Assembly (NCBI RefSeq): GCF_003363155.1
Contig: NZ_QRBE01000005.1
Coordinates: 62,001-126,000, forward strand
Direction of reading: 5' to 3'
Length of the DNA: 64,000 nt
From: Dyella monticola
GTDB taxonomy: Bacteria > Pseudomonadota > Gammaproteobacteria > Xanthomonadales > Rhodanobacteraceae
Part shown: piece after piece, positions 1 through 10,558 of the stretch
Layout: each line of letters opens with the position of its first letter
How positions within the stretch are numbered: the stretch's first letter is position 1
Notes under the pieces: model-generated
Seen by the model: only the letters and a program-made list of their open reading frames with translations
What the model was told of the DNA's origin: nothing
Databases searched by the model: none
Position numbers and translations under genes: made by a program

Positions 1-2435
<2,435 letters not shown>

Positions 2436-2453
2436 CTAGATACAACCTTGCAA

Positions 2454-3533
2454 TTATAGCAGGGGCGCCAAATAACCTTGTTCCACGTGGAACATTTTCA
2501 CCGAAACCGACCCCAGCACGCCCGGTGGCTCAGTTCCGGAGATAAGGATCTGAGCCGAAGCGCCCTGCAAGCTCTGTACGACCGCCGCCTGATGGGCCTG
2601 ATCAAGCTCTGAAGCCAGGTCGTCGAGGCAAACCACAGGCCACTCCCCTCGCCGCTCTGCGTCCAACCAAGCCTGGGCCAGCACGCAGATCAAAGCTACG
2701 AGCTTCTCCTGACCCCTCGAAAGGTGCTCACGCTGTGGCGCGTGCTCGAACGAAAGCGACCAGTCAGCCCGGTGCACGCCTGACGTCGTGTGGCCTCTAC
2801 TTTGATCTCGGGAACGCTGAGCCACCAGGACCGTGGCAAGCTGCTCGTCCTCAGGCCAACCAGGCCGGTAGCGCAGTTGGACCGCGCCAAGCTCCGGCAG
2901 GAGCAGCGCCGCCTGCTTGCGTAAGAATGGCAACAGCGCATCGAGATAAGACCGCCGCCATTGATCGATGAACTCGCCCGCTCGGGCAAGCTCGCTTTCC
3001 CATGGGCTCAACAACCGGTCATCCAAGGTGGAACCCGAGCGCAGCAGGCTGTTCCTCTGTTTGAGGGCACGCTGATAGCGGCGCCAAGTGGGCAGAAACT
3101 CATGTTCCACGTGGAACACACCCCAATCGAGGAATCGGCGCCGTTCTTCGGCCCCGCCAGCGATCAACGCGTGAGAACCCGGCTCAAAGCAGACGACGGC
3201 GCATTCCCGGATCAAATCCCCGATCGCGACGTGCTCCCCATCCAGCCGTGCTTCCCAGCGCGCTCCCTCGCGGCCCAAACCCAGCCGGTGAACCGTCCCG
3301 TCGTCGTGCACCACGGTTGAAAAAATACTCAAGCCGGCGGCGCCGCGCTGGATCAACACATCCCTTGCGCCAGCCCGAAACGAGCGACCGTGCGAAAGCA
3401 AAAACGCCGCTTCCAGCACCGACGTCTTGCCAGCCCCGTTTGCGCCCACTAGCACATTGAAGCCAGGGTCCAAATCCAGTGTCAGATCGCCGATGCAACG
3501 CAAACCCTGCAAATGAAGACGCTGCAATCTCAT
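2454..3533 (-). CDS. recF: DNA replication and repair protein RecF
   Basis: SMC-like ATPase that helps load RecA at gaps (RecFOR pathway). The 359-residue length is normal. The Walker A motif GANGAGKT is at residues 30-37. The ABC signature SRGQEKLVAL and Walker B VVCLDDLASELD lie near the C-terminus. The ATG at 3533 fits the family start (MRLQRLHLQGLR). It lies between dnaN and gyrB in the canonical order. Two perfect parS palindromes are embedded in the coding sequence, where they encode FHVE-type peptides (FHVEH and FHVEQ), so the local protein sequence is probably shaped by the need to keep the DNA sites. Confidence 0.97.
   Translation of the reverse strand: MRLQRLHLQGLRCIGDLTLDLDPGFNVLVGANGAGKTSVLEAAFLLSHGRSFRAGARDVLIQRGAAGLSIFSTVVHDDGTVHRLGLGREGARWEARLDGEHVAIGDLIRECAVVCFEPGSHALIAGGAEERRRFLDWGVFHVEHEFLPTWRRYQRALKQRNSLLRSGSTLDDRLLSPWESELARAGEFIDQWRRSYLDALLPFLRKQAALLLPELGAVQLRYRPGWPEDEQLATVLVAQRSRDQSRGHTTSGVHRADWSLSFEHAPQREHLSRGQEKLVALICVLAQAWLDAERRGEWPVVCLDDLASELDQAHQAAVVQSLQGASAQILISGTEPPGVLGSVSVKMFHVEQGYLAPLL
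2479..2494. promoter_or_regulatory. parS: parS centromere site 1 (ParB binding), inside recF
   Basis: Perfect 16-bp palindrome TGTTCCACGTGGAACA. It fits the consensus bound by chromosomal ParB (GTTNCACGTGNAAC) and matches the variant used in Pseudomonas. It lies near the 3' end of recF, about 4 kb from the dnaA-rpmH strand switch, as expected for origin-proximal parS. The parAB genes themselves are not in this window. Confidence 0.9.
3103..3118. promoter_or_regulatory. parS: parS centromere site 2 (ParB binding), inside recF
   Basis: Second exact copy of the 16-bp palindrome TGTTCCACGTGGAACA, 624 bases from the first and also within recF. Two identical 16-mers in one gene are very unlikely by chance. 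A pair of parS sites beside oriC is a usual nucleation point for ParB spreading and SMC loading. Confidence 0.9.
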
Positions 3534-3556
3534 GGGTTACGCTCGCCCACACAACA

Positions 3557-3581
3557 ACGCCGAAGCTTGAGGCTTCGGCGT
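3557..3581 (-). terminator. Hairpin between dnaN and recF
   Basis: Perfect 10-bp stem ACGCCGAAGC / GCTTCGGCGT with a 5-nt loop, lying between the dnaN stop and the recF start. In the direction of transcription it is followed by TTGTTGT, a weak U-rich tail. It may act as a partial terminator or attenuator that sets recF-gyrB expression below dnaN; the function is inferred. Confidence 0.5.
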
Positions 3582-3621
3582 CGATAAAGGGGAGCACAGC
3601 CCGATAGCGGATAGCAAAACG

Positions 3622-4722
3622 TCACAACCGCAGCGGCATGATCACATGCCTGGATTGCTCGTTATCGTCTTCCTGCACCAGGCAGCTCGATTGCGCGTCG
3701 CGGAGGCTCAGTCGGGCCTTCTCACCGCGCAGTGCGCCAAGCGCATCGAGCAAGTAGCCCACATTAAAGCCCACCGTTAGATCGGAAACCACGGTCTCGG
3801 CCTCGACCTCTTCCACCGCCTCTTCCTGCTCTGGGTTATGCGCAACGATGCGCAATTTGCCCGAGGAAAATTCCAGCTTCACGCCGCGATACTTTTCGTT
3901 GGAAAGAATGGCGGCGCGTTGCAACGCGCCACGCAGCACTTCGCGATCCAACGTCGCTTTCTTATCCGCACCAAGGGGAATAACTGCTTCGTAATCCGGA
4001 AAACGACCATCGATCAGCTTCGATGTAAACACGACTTCACCGCGGCGGACGCGAAGATGATTACGACCAAACTCCAGGTCCACCGATCCATCGCCTGACT
4101 CAAGCAAACCGACCAACTCGTTCACGCCCTTACGCGGAATGATGATCTGCCTTCTCGCCGAAACCTTGCTTTCCAGATGCGTTTCCTTCAACGCCAGACG
4201 ATGGCCATCGGTCGCCACGCAGCGTAATGCATGCTCCTGCAGGTCCAGCAGCATGCCATTGAGGTAATAGCGCACGTCCTGGTTGGCCATCGCGAATGAC
4301 GTACGTTCCATCAGATCGCGCAGCACTTCTTCCGGCAGGCTCACCCGCTCAACCAACTCGATTTCGTCGATGGTCGGAAACTCGGTGGCCGGCAATGTGG
4401 CGAGCGTGAAACGGCTACGTCCCGCATTGAGGGCAACGCGATCGCCGTTCTGCTTCAGTTCGATACGCGCTCCATCGGGAAGCGCGCGGACGATATCGAA
4501 AAGCTTCCTTGCAGGAATGGTCGTTTCGCCATCCACCAGCTTCTCTGCCTCGGTGGAGGCAATCATCTCCACTTCCAGATCGGTGCCAGTGAAGGAAAGC
4601 TTTCCCCCGCTGACTTTAACCAGAAGATTGGCCAGTACCGGCAACGTCTGACGACGTTCCACGACGCCCACAACTTGCTGCAAGGGTTTAAGCAGCGCTT
4701 CTCGTTGGATGCTGAATTGCAT
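3622..4722 (-). CDS. dnaN: DNA polymerase III beta subunit (sliding clamp)
   Basis: Ring-shaped processivity clamp for DNA polymerase III, which also binds many repair proteins. The 366 residues match the family length. The protein starts MQFSIQREALLKPLQQV and ends RHVIMPLRL, both typical of DnaN (the C-terminal MPLRL is part of the interaction surface). It lies directly downstream of dnaA on the same strand, with a 245-base intergenic region that carries DnaA boxes. Confidence 0.98.
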   Translation of the reverse strand: MQFSIQREALLKPLQQVVGVVERRQTLPVLANLLVKVSGGKLSFTGTDLEVEMIASTEAEKLVDGETTIPARKLFDIVRALPDGARIELKQNGDRVALNAGRSRFTLATLPATEFPTIDEIELVERVSLPEEVLRDLMERTSFAMANQDVRYYLNGMLLDLQEHALRCVATDGHRLALKETHLESKVSARRQIIIPRKGVNELVGLLESGDGSVDLEFGRNHLRVRRGEVVFTSKLIDGRFPDYEAVIPLGADKKATLDREVLRGALQRAAILSNEKYRGVKLEFSSGKLRIVAHNPEQEEAVEEVEAETVVSDLTVGFNVGYLLDALGALRGEKARLSLRDAQSSCLVQEDDNEQSRHVIMPLRL

Positions 4723-4967
4723 GTCAGTGCTTTCCCTATTCTGCAGTTCTGGTTTTTAAAAGAAGAGTTGTGGTGGCAGTAGGGCCGGTGGATAACTTGA
4801 AAACACCAAATTATCCTTTAATAACAAGCGGTTAGGAAAAATCCCCTTGTGCCTTGAACGCTTCGCGGCCTGTGTAACGTCAGTGGATAACTTTGGCGGC
4901 TCAAAGCGTCCTCATATTATCCACAGGATACCGACCCGGTTTTCAAGCGCTTATTCAACAAAGCCGC
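4723..4967. other. oriC: dnaA-dnaN intergenic region with DnaA boxes (oriC candidate)
   Basis: AT-richer than its surroundings. It contains one perfect DnaA box TTATCCACA at 4917-4925 (plus) and two one-mismatch boxes on the minus strand: 4787-4795 (TTATCCACC) and 4882-4890 (TTATCCACT). The stretch at about 4805-4832 is AT-rich and could be an unwinding element. Spacing between boxes is about 35-95 bases. In related bacteria oriC lies on one side of dnaA, so this region and the dnaA-rpmH gap are the two candidates. Confidence 0.6.
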
Positions 4968-6311
4968 TCAACCGGTCAAGGAACGAATCAATTGCTCCCA
5001 ATCCTGCCGCATGCGCGTGTCCGATTCGCACAATTTGCGGATGGTCCGGCAAGCGTGCAGCACGGTGGTGTGATCGCGACCGCCGAAGGCCTCGCCGATC
5101 TCCGGCAGGCTGTGTTCGGTCAGTTCCTTGGAAAGCGCCATCGCTATCTGTCGCGGCCGCGCGAGTGAACGCACGCGACGTTTGGAAAGCAGATCCTGCA
5201 GGCGCACGCTGAAATAGTCCGCGACGATCTTTTGAATGTTCGGCACGGTTACCGCTTGCGCGTGCGTGGCGAGCAGGTCGCGCAATGTTTCTTCCGCGAA
5301 ATCCGTGGTAATCGGACGTCCGTAAAAATTGGCGCGTGCAGCCAGCGTATTGAGCGCACCTTCCAGATCGCGCACGTTGGAGCGGATACGCTTGGCCAAC
5401 AACATCGCCACCTCTTCGCTCACCAACACCGCTTTGTCGTGCGCTTTGGATAGCAAGATGGCGGCGCGCGTTTCGAAATCCGGCGGCTCGATCGCCACCG
5501 ACAGGCCCCAGCCAAGACGCGATTTCAAGCGCGGCTCAAGCTTGTCCACCTCTTTGGGGTAGCGATCGCAGGTAAGAATGATCTGCTGCTTGGATTCGAA
5601 CAACGCGTTGAAGGTATGGAAAAACTCCTCCTGCGTAGTGTCCTTGCCCGCAAAGAACTGGATGTCATCGATCAACAGCGCATCCACCGAACGGAAGCGG
5701 CGCTTGAATTCATCCATGCTCTTGGTACGCAAGGCCTCGATCATCGAGCCGACGAACTGCTCCGAGCGCAGATAGAGCACCTTGAAGCCGGGATTGTGCT
5801 CGCGCATCAAGTTGCCGGCGGCGTGCATCAGATGCGTTTTGCCCAAGCCGGTGCCACCGTACAAAAGCAGCGGGTTGTAAGCGCGGCCCGGGTTCTGCGC
5901 CACCTGCATCGCGGCGGCCTTGCCCAGCTGGTTGGACTTGCCTTCGACAAAGGTCTCGAAGGTGTAATGCGGGTCCAGGTTATGAGTGAAATGTACCGGC
6001 GCCGCCTCGGCCACTGCAGGCGCGGCGGCGGCCCTGGTCCCCAGCGGCGGGCGCCCGTTGACCTGCGGCGCGGCACTGGAACCCACCTCCAGCCGAACCG
6101 GGATGCTATGACCGGTCAACAAAGTGAGCACGGCCTCGATCTGCGGCAGGTAACGGTCGCGAACAACGTCCAACGTGTAAGGATTGGGCGCGAAAAGCTG
6201 CAATCCGTGGGCATCGTCGCGCGCCTGCAGGGGCATCAGCCACGTGTGCAGGTCCTCGGCGCTCAATTCACCTTCAAGACGCTCCAGACAGCGCCGCCAC
6301 AGATCACTCAT
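4968..6311 (-). CDS. dnaA: Chromosomal replication initiator protein DnaA
   Basis: AAA+ initiator that binds DnaA boxes and opens oriC. The start is placed at the ATG at 6311 ([16 protein letters not shown]), the conserved domain I start; an in-frame extension to 6452 would add 47 unrelated residues. The resulting 447 residues are normal. Domain I spans about 1-75, a low-complexity linker about 76-108, AAA+ with Walker A GGTGLGKT at 152-159 and Walker [10 protein letters not shown], and the C-terminal domain IV has the box-binding signature [15 protein letters not shown]. It is transcribed divergently from rpmH. Confidence 0.98.
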   Translation of the reverse strand: MSDLWRRCLERLEGELSAEDLHTWLMPLQARDDAHGLQLFAPNPYTLDVVRDRYLPQIEAVLTLLTGHSIPVRLEVGSSAAPQVNGRPPLGTRAAAAPAVAEAAPVHFTHNLDPHYTFETFVEGKSNQLGKAAAMQVAQNPGRAYNPLLLYGGTGLGKTHLMHAAGNLMREHNPGFKVLYLRSEQFVGSMIEALRTKSMDEFKRRFRSVDALLIDDIQFFAGKDTTQEEFFHTFNALFESKQQIILTCDRYPKEVDKLEPRLKSRLGWGLSVAIEPPDFETRAAILLSKAHDKAVLVSEEVAMLLAKRIRSNVRDLEGALNTLAARANFYGRPITTDFAEETLRDLLATHAQAVTVPNIQKIVADYFSVRLQDLLSKRRVRSLARPRQIAMALSKELTEHSLPEIGEAFGGRDHTTVLHACRTIRKLCESDTRMRQDWEQLIRSLTG

Positions 6312-6492
6312 GAATACTTTCAGCCACAGCAGATGCGCTTGCGCGCGGGGTGGACCGGGAAGTCTAGCAGCACTCCCGGGGCAACTATCCACATGGATAT
6401 CCACAACCTGCTGCCGTGGCCCTATTTGACAGAACCCGCCCCGACTCCGCATACTCCGCGATCTTTTTCACCCACTTATTTAGGAGGAAGCC
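6312..6492. promoter_or_regulatory. dnaA-rpmH divergent promoter region
   Basis: Two near-consensus DnaA boxes lie in tandem: CTATCCACA at 6385-6393 and ATATCCACA at 6397-6405, each one mismatch from TTATCCACA. They sit just upstream of dnaA and could mediate autoregulation or form part of the origin. The rpmH promoter is recognisable as TTGACA at 6426-6431 and CATACT at 6450-6455, with an 18-base spacer. All genes switch from minus to plus strand here. Confidence 0.65.
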
Positions 6493-6627
6493 ATGAAGCG
6501 GACCTTCCAGCCCAGCAAGCTCAAGCGCGCCCGCACGCACGGCTTTCGTGCTCGCATGGCCACGGCCGATGGTCGCAAGGTGCTCAACGCACGTCGCGCC
6601 AAGGGCCGTAAGCGCCTGATCCCGTAA
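6493..6627 (+). CDS. rpmH: 50S ribosomal protein L34
   Basis: A 44-residue basic protein of the large ribosomal subunit. It begins [18 protein letters not shown] and ends KGRKRLIP; all family landmarks are present. A strong ribosome-binding site AGGAGG lies 5 bases upstream of the ATG, and the promoter upstream is close to consensus. It is first in the rpmH-rnpA-yidC-mnmE run and diverges from dnaA. Confidence 0.98.
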   Translation: MKRTFQPSKLKRARTHGFRARMATADGRKVLNARRAKGRKRLIP

Positions 6628-6635
6628 GCCCCGCA

Positions 6636-7016
6636 ATGGCCACCGCCGGCCTGCCGCGCGAGTCGCGGATTCGTCGCGCCGGTGACTTTGCCATCTTGCG
6701 TCAAGCCAGCGGTCGCCTCGGCGGCCGCTGTTTTTCTGTGCGCTATCGCCAGAACGAGGTGGGGCACGCCCGTCTGGGCCTGGCCATTTCCAAGCGGGTC
6801 TCCAAACGTGCCGTGGACCGTAACCGCATCAAGCGCCTGGTACGCGAATCGTTCCGGCGCGCGGGCGCCAAACTTCCCCCGATTGACCTGATGGTGATGG
6901 CGCGCGAACAGGCCTGCTCGGTGCCCGGCGCAGACCTCCTGGCCGAACTCGATGCGCTGTGGCGCAAATTGCCGCCGTTGAAGCGAGAAGGCGACACCTC
7001 CACAATGGCGTGTTGA
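6636..7016 (+). CDS. rnpA: Ribonuclease P protein component
   Basis: Protein cofactor of RNase P, which matures tRNA 5' ends. It has 126 residues, close to the usual 115-130. The RNR motif region is clear as KRAVDRNRIKRLVRESFR, within a basic N-terminal two thirds. It starts 8 bases after rpmH, so the two are cotranscribed. No yidD reading frame fits between rnpA and yidC, where only 61 bases remain. Confidence 0.96.
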   Translation: MATAGLPRESRIRRAGDFAILRQASGRLGGRCFSVRYRQNEVGHARLGLAISKRVSKRAVDRNRIKRLVRESFRRAGAKLPPIDLMVMAREQACSVPGADLLAELDALWRKLPPLKREGDTSTMAC

Positions 7017-7077
7017 CCTCCCTCTTTCCGCCCACCTTGGCCCGCCATGGCAGGGCCTTTTCCCGGATCGCTACGCG

Positions 7078-8760
7078 ATGAACCAAACGCGCACCTTCCT
7101 CCTGTTCGCCCTCCTCGCGGTGGCTTACCTGTTGTGGACGCAATGGGAACAGGATTACGGCCCTCACCCGGTCGCCCCCACCACCACATCGACCAGCACC
7201 GAGGCGAGTAACGGCGCAGCGGGCAACGCGCCGGCGATTACAAGCGGCAATGGCGGCCCGTCCGGCCCCGCGCAGCTCGTCACGGTCACCACCGATGTGC
7301 TGCGCCTGACCATCGATACGCGCGGCGGCAGCATCGTGCGCGCCGAGTTGCTCAATTACCCGGTCGCGCCGCGCACCAAGAAAGATCCCAACCCCGCGCC
7401 GATACGTCTGCTCGACGACAGCAGCACCGACTACTACGCAGCGCAGAGCGGATTGGTGAGCGCCGACAGTGCCGCGCCCGATCACCTCGCGATGTTCCAG
7501 GCCGCGCAGACCAGCTACACGCTGACCTCCGGCCAGGATGCGCTGAACGTCGACCTCACCTGGACCGATGCATCCGGCATCAAGGTGGTCAAGCGCTACA
7601 CCGTGCACCGCGGCAGTTATGTGGTGGATCTCGATCAGCAGATCGACAACGGCAGCGGCAAAACCTGGGACGGCAACGCCTATCGCCAGCTTCTGCGGGC
7701 CGATCGTCCGGCGCCGGTCTACACCAATTTCCTGCAGCGCATTTCCGACCAGTCGCGCTACGGTTTCTTCGGCGCGGCGTGGTACAGCCCCGAGCAGAAA
7801 TTCAACAAGCTGGCGTTCGACAAATTCGCCAAGGAACCGCTGCAACATCCCGTCACCGGTGGCTGGGTGGCGATGATGCAGAACTACTTCCTCGGCGCGT
7901 GGATTCCGCCGGCGAATGAAGCCGATACGTTCTCCAGCGCGGTCGTGGATGAACAACACGCCGGGCCGCGCTATGCCATCCGCAGCGTGGGCCCGCAGAT
8001 CAGCATCGCGCCGGGCCAGCACGCCAACGCGTCCGCGCAGCTCTACCTCGGCCCCAAGCTGCCGAACGTGATGCAAAGCGTGGCGCCTGGTCTGGATCTC
8101 ACCGTCGACTACGGCATGCTGAAGATCTTCGCCGAACCGCTGCACTGGATCCTGGCGCAGCTGGACAAGCTCACCGGCAACTGGGGCGTGTCGATCATCC
8201 TGCTGGTGCTGCTCATCAACCTGGCCACCTTCAAGTTCACCAATGCGCAGTTCGCATCGGCCAACAAGATGCGCAAGCTCAAGCCGCGCATCGACGCGCT
8301 CAAAGAGCGCTATGGCGACGACCGCCAGAAAGTGCAGCAGGCCATGATGGAGCTGTACAAGAAGGAAAAGGTGAACCCCGCCGCCGGCTGCCTGCCGCTG
8401 GTGATCACCATCCCGATCTTCTACGGCCTGTATTACGTGCTGCGCGATAGCGTGGAACTGCGTCAGGCACCGTTCTTCGGCTGGATACACGACCTCTCCG
8501 CCGCCGATCCGTACTTCGTGCTGCCGGTGCTCTACACCGTCGTCATGCTGGTGCAGCAGTGGGTGATGCCGGTGCAGCCTGGCATGGATCCCACGCAGCA
8601 GAAAATGATGAAGTTCATGCCGCTGATGTTCGCGGTGATCTTCCTGTTCTTCCCGTCGGGCCTGGTGCTCTACTACGTCGTCAACGGCTTGTGCCGCCTG
8701 CTGCAACAGTATTGGATGATGCGCCGTAGCGAAGCGGCCGCGGCGAAAGCCACCGCCTGA
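7078..8760 (+). CDS. yidC: Membrane protein insertase YidC
   Basis: Inner-membrane insertase that works alone or with SecYEG. The 560 residues are typical of gram-negative YidC. A first membrane segment (TFLLFALLAVAYLLW) near the N-terminus is followed by a low-complexity Ser/Thr/Gly linker, a large periplasmic domain, and a C-terminal core with four or five further membrane segments and the cytoplasmic hairpin (PRIDALKERYGDDRQKVQQ). It follows rnpA by 61 bases. The Shine-Dalgarno sequence is weak. Confidence 0.97.
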   Translation: MNQTRTFLLFALLAVAYLLWTQWEQDYGPHPVAPTTTSTSTEASNGAAGNAPAITSGNGGPSGPAQLVTVTTDVLRLTIDTRGGSIVRAELLNYPVAPRTKKDPNPAPIRLLDDSSTDYYAAQSGLVSADSAAPDHLAMFQAAQTSYTLTSGQDALNVDLTWTDASGIKVVKRYTVHRGSYVVDLDQQIDNGSGKTWDGNAYRQLLRADRPAPVYTNFLQRISDQSRYGFFGAAWYSPEQKFNKLAFDKFAKEPLQHPVTGGWVAMMQNYFLGAWIPPANEADTFSSAVVDEQHAGPRYAIRSVGPQISIAPGQHANASAQLYLGPKLPNVMQSVAPGLDLTVDYGMLKIFAEPLHWILAQLDKLTGNWGVSIILLVLLINLATFKFTNAQFASANKMRKLKPRIDALKERYGDDRQKVQQAMMELYKKEKVNPAAGCLPLVITIPIFYGLYYVLRDSVELRQAPFFGWIHDLSAADPYFVLPVLYTVVMLVQQWVMPVQPGMDPTQQKMMKFMPLMFAVIFLFFPSGLVLYYVVNGLCRLLQQYWMMRRSEAAAAKATA

Positions 8761-8810
8761 TATCCCGCGCGGGCGGCCCGGTGCCGCCCGCTGCGGTTAT
8801 GCTGATACGC

Positions 8811-10163
8811 ATGACCGCAGCCACGTCCTCCAGCGACACCATTGCCGCCATCGCCAGCGCATCCGGCGCAGCAGGCATTGGTGTCGTGCGCGTATCCGGG
8901 CCACGCGTGCCGCAGATCGCGCACGCGCTGCTCGGCCGCACACCCGCACCACGGCACGCGCATTTCACCGCTTTTTGCAGCGCCGAGGGTGAGCTGATCG
9001 ATCGCGGCCTGCTGCTGTACTTTCCCGCGCCCGCCTCCTACACCGGCGAACACACACTCGAACTGCAAGGCCACGGCAGCCAGGCGCTGCTCGACGCATT
9101 GCTTCGCCGCATGTGCGAGCTCGGCGCACGCCTCGCGCGTCCGGGCGAATTCACCGAACGCGCATTTCTCAACGGCAAACTCGATCTTGCACAAGCAGAA
9201 GCCGTCGCCGACCTCATCGCCGCACGTTCACAAGCTGGCGCGCGCGCCGCACTGCAATCGATGGAAGGCGTGTTTTCCCGCAAGGTCGATGCACTACTGC
9301 AAGCGCTGATTGCCTTGCGCGTGCACATCGAGGCAGCGATCGATTTCCCCGAAGAAGAGATCGATTTTCTTGCCGATCCCGCCATCGCGCATCAACTACA
9401 AACAGTGCGCGCGGCGCTTGCCGATCTATTGCGCGAAGCGCAACGAGGCGTTCGTCTCAATGACGGTTTGCGTGTCGCCATCATTGGCCGGCCCAACGTG
9501 GGCAAATCCAGCTTGCTCAATGCACTTGCCGGCAGCGAGCGCGCCATCGTCACCAATATCGCCGGCACCACGCGTGACGTATTGCGCGAAAGCATCAGCT
9601 TGGACGGAGTAACACTGGAACTGGCCGATACGGCCGGCCTGCGCGAAACGCATGATCCGGTGGAACGAGAAGGCGTAAGACGGGCGCACAGCGAGCGCGC
9701 ACGCGCGGATGTCGTGTTGCTTGTTACCGACGTGCCGCATGCCAGCGACGACCTTGCGTGGCTGCACGATCTTCCCGTCACCATCGAACGCATCGTCATC
9801 GTCAACAAGATCGATCTGCACGACGCCGCCGCACGCATCGAACACCACGACGGTGCATCGTGGCTTTGGCTTTCGGTGAAAACAGGGCATGGACTGGACG
9901 CACTGCGCGAACGCCTCAAGCAGCTGGCCGGCGTCGGCAGCGGCGAAGGCGCGTTCAGCGCGCGACGCCGGCACGTATTGGCCTTGGAACGCGTGGCCGA
10001 TCACCTGGATCGCGCAGCCCATGTGCTCACTGCCACACGCGCCGGCGAACTGGCTGCCGAAGAACTTCGCCACGCGCAGCATGCACTCGGCGAAATCACT
10101 GGCACTTACAGCAGTGACGACCTGCTCGGCGCGATTTTCAGTTCGTTCTGCATCGGCAAGTAG
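8811..10163 (+). CDS. mnmE: tRNA modification GTPase MnmE
   Basis: GTPase that with MnmG forms the cmnm5 modification at U34 of tRNAs. The ATG at 8811 (MTAATSSSDTIAAIASA) is chosen over an in-frame ATG at 8781 because it gives the normal length of about 450 residues and directly precedes the conserved DTIAAIA motif. The G domain has GRPNVGKSSLLNAL (G1), DTAGLRE (G3) and NKID (G4). The protein ends in FCIGK, containing the catalytic cysteine. The accessory island begins immediately after its stop codon. Confidence 0.97.
   Translation: MTAATSSSDTIAAIASASGAAGIGVVRVSGPRVPQIAHALLGRTPAPRHAHFTAFCSAEGELIDRGLLLYFPAPASYTGEHTLELQGHGSQALLDALLRRMCELGARLARPGEFTERAFLNGKLDLAQAEAVADLIAARSQAGARAALQSMEGVFSRKVDALLQALIALRVHIEAAIDFPEEEIDFLADPAIAHQLQTVRAALADLLREAQRGVRLNDGLRVAIIGRPNVGKSSLLNALAGSERAIVTNIAGTTRDVLRESISLDGVTLELADTAGLRETHDPVEREGVRRAHSERARADVVLLVTDVPHASDDLAWLHDLPVTIERIVIVNKIDLHDAAARIEHHDGASWLWLSVKTGHGLDALRERLKQLAGVGSGEGAFSARRRHVLALERVADHLDRAAHVLTATRAGELAAEELRHAQHALGEITGTYSSDDLLGAIFSSFCIGK
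10146..10163 (+). other. mnmE 3' end resembling the SGI1-type attB site
   Basis: The last 18 bases of mnmE are TTCTGCATCGGCAAGTAG. From memory, the 18-bp attachment site used by Salmonella genomic island 1 and its relatives at the 3' end of trmE/thdF (the same gene) is very similar, about 15 of 18 positions. Foreign-looking DNA follows directly. I found no second copy at the far side of the island and no tyrosine integrase, so use of this site here is an inference. Confidence 0.4.
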
Positions 10164-10558
10164 AGATTGGTCCAATGAATTCCAAAGCCATCTGCATATC
10201 TTAATAAAACTATATAAATCAAATTATTAAGATATTTTCTGTCCATGGACGTCCACGGCTGTCCACTGGCTTCGCTGGAAAAGTGGGCTCACCATCGGGC
10301 ACACTGGCTTAAGTGGGCCCACCAAGCGAGGCAGGCATGTCATTAGGAGCAGATTCAACGCATGAAGCAGACCCCGATGGCCGTGTAACCTCAGCCAAGA
10401 AAAAGTCCAAAAAATTGAATGTCGCGTTATTGGAACGGCAAGACGGACGAAGATGAGAAGCTACTTGTGATGCAGCGATACTTGTGCCTCGGCCACAATT
10501 TTCTATGAGCGCATCGGACTGAATCAGAGCATACAAACTAGAGATATAAGCTGGGCCG
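10164..10558. other. Gene-poor left end of the island, with repeats
   Basis: No convincing gene. After mnmE there is an AT-only 12-bp inverted repeat (separate entry). Next come three adjacent 10-base units starting GTCCA at 10241, 10251 and 10261 (GTCCATGGAC, GTCCACGGCT, GTCCACTGGC). Then there is a direct repeat AAGTGGGCTCACCA (10281-10294) and AAGTGGGCCCACCA (10311-10324), 30 bases apart with one mismatch. A 39-codon frame at 10337-10456, rich in lysine, follows; I do not recognise it and it may be a fragment. Together these look like recombination-site or mobile-element debris. Confidence 0.4.
10196..10235. repeat. Perfect 12-bp inverted repeat downstream of mnmE
   Basis: ATATCTTAATAA at 10196-10207 and its exact complement TTATTAAGATAT at 10224-10235, separated by 16 bases. 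The arms contain almost no G or C, so this is a poor terminator. It looks more like a recombinase or regulator binding site. Its interior shares a 13-mer, ATCAAATTATTAA (10218-10230), with the region just before the serine recombinase gene (12932-12944), in the same orientation. Confidence 0.6.

Noticed and set aside
6829-8706. Long minus-strand open frame of 625 codons across yidC
   Set aside because: Antisense of a well-supported gene; repetitive His/Arg-rich composition typical of high-GC shadow frames and no family features.
10337-10456. 39-codon frame with a start and weak ribosome-binding site at the island edge
   Set aside because: No recognised family and lies among repeats; could be a fragment of a mobile element, but not enough to call a gene.
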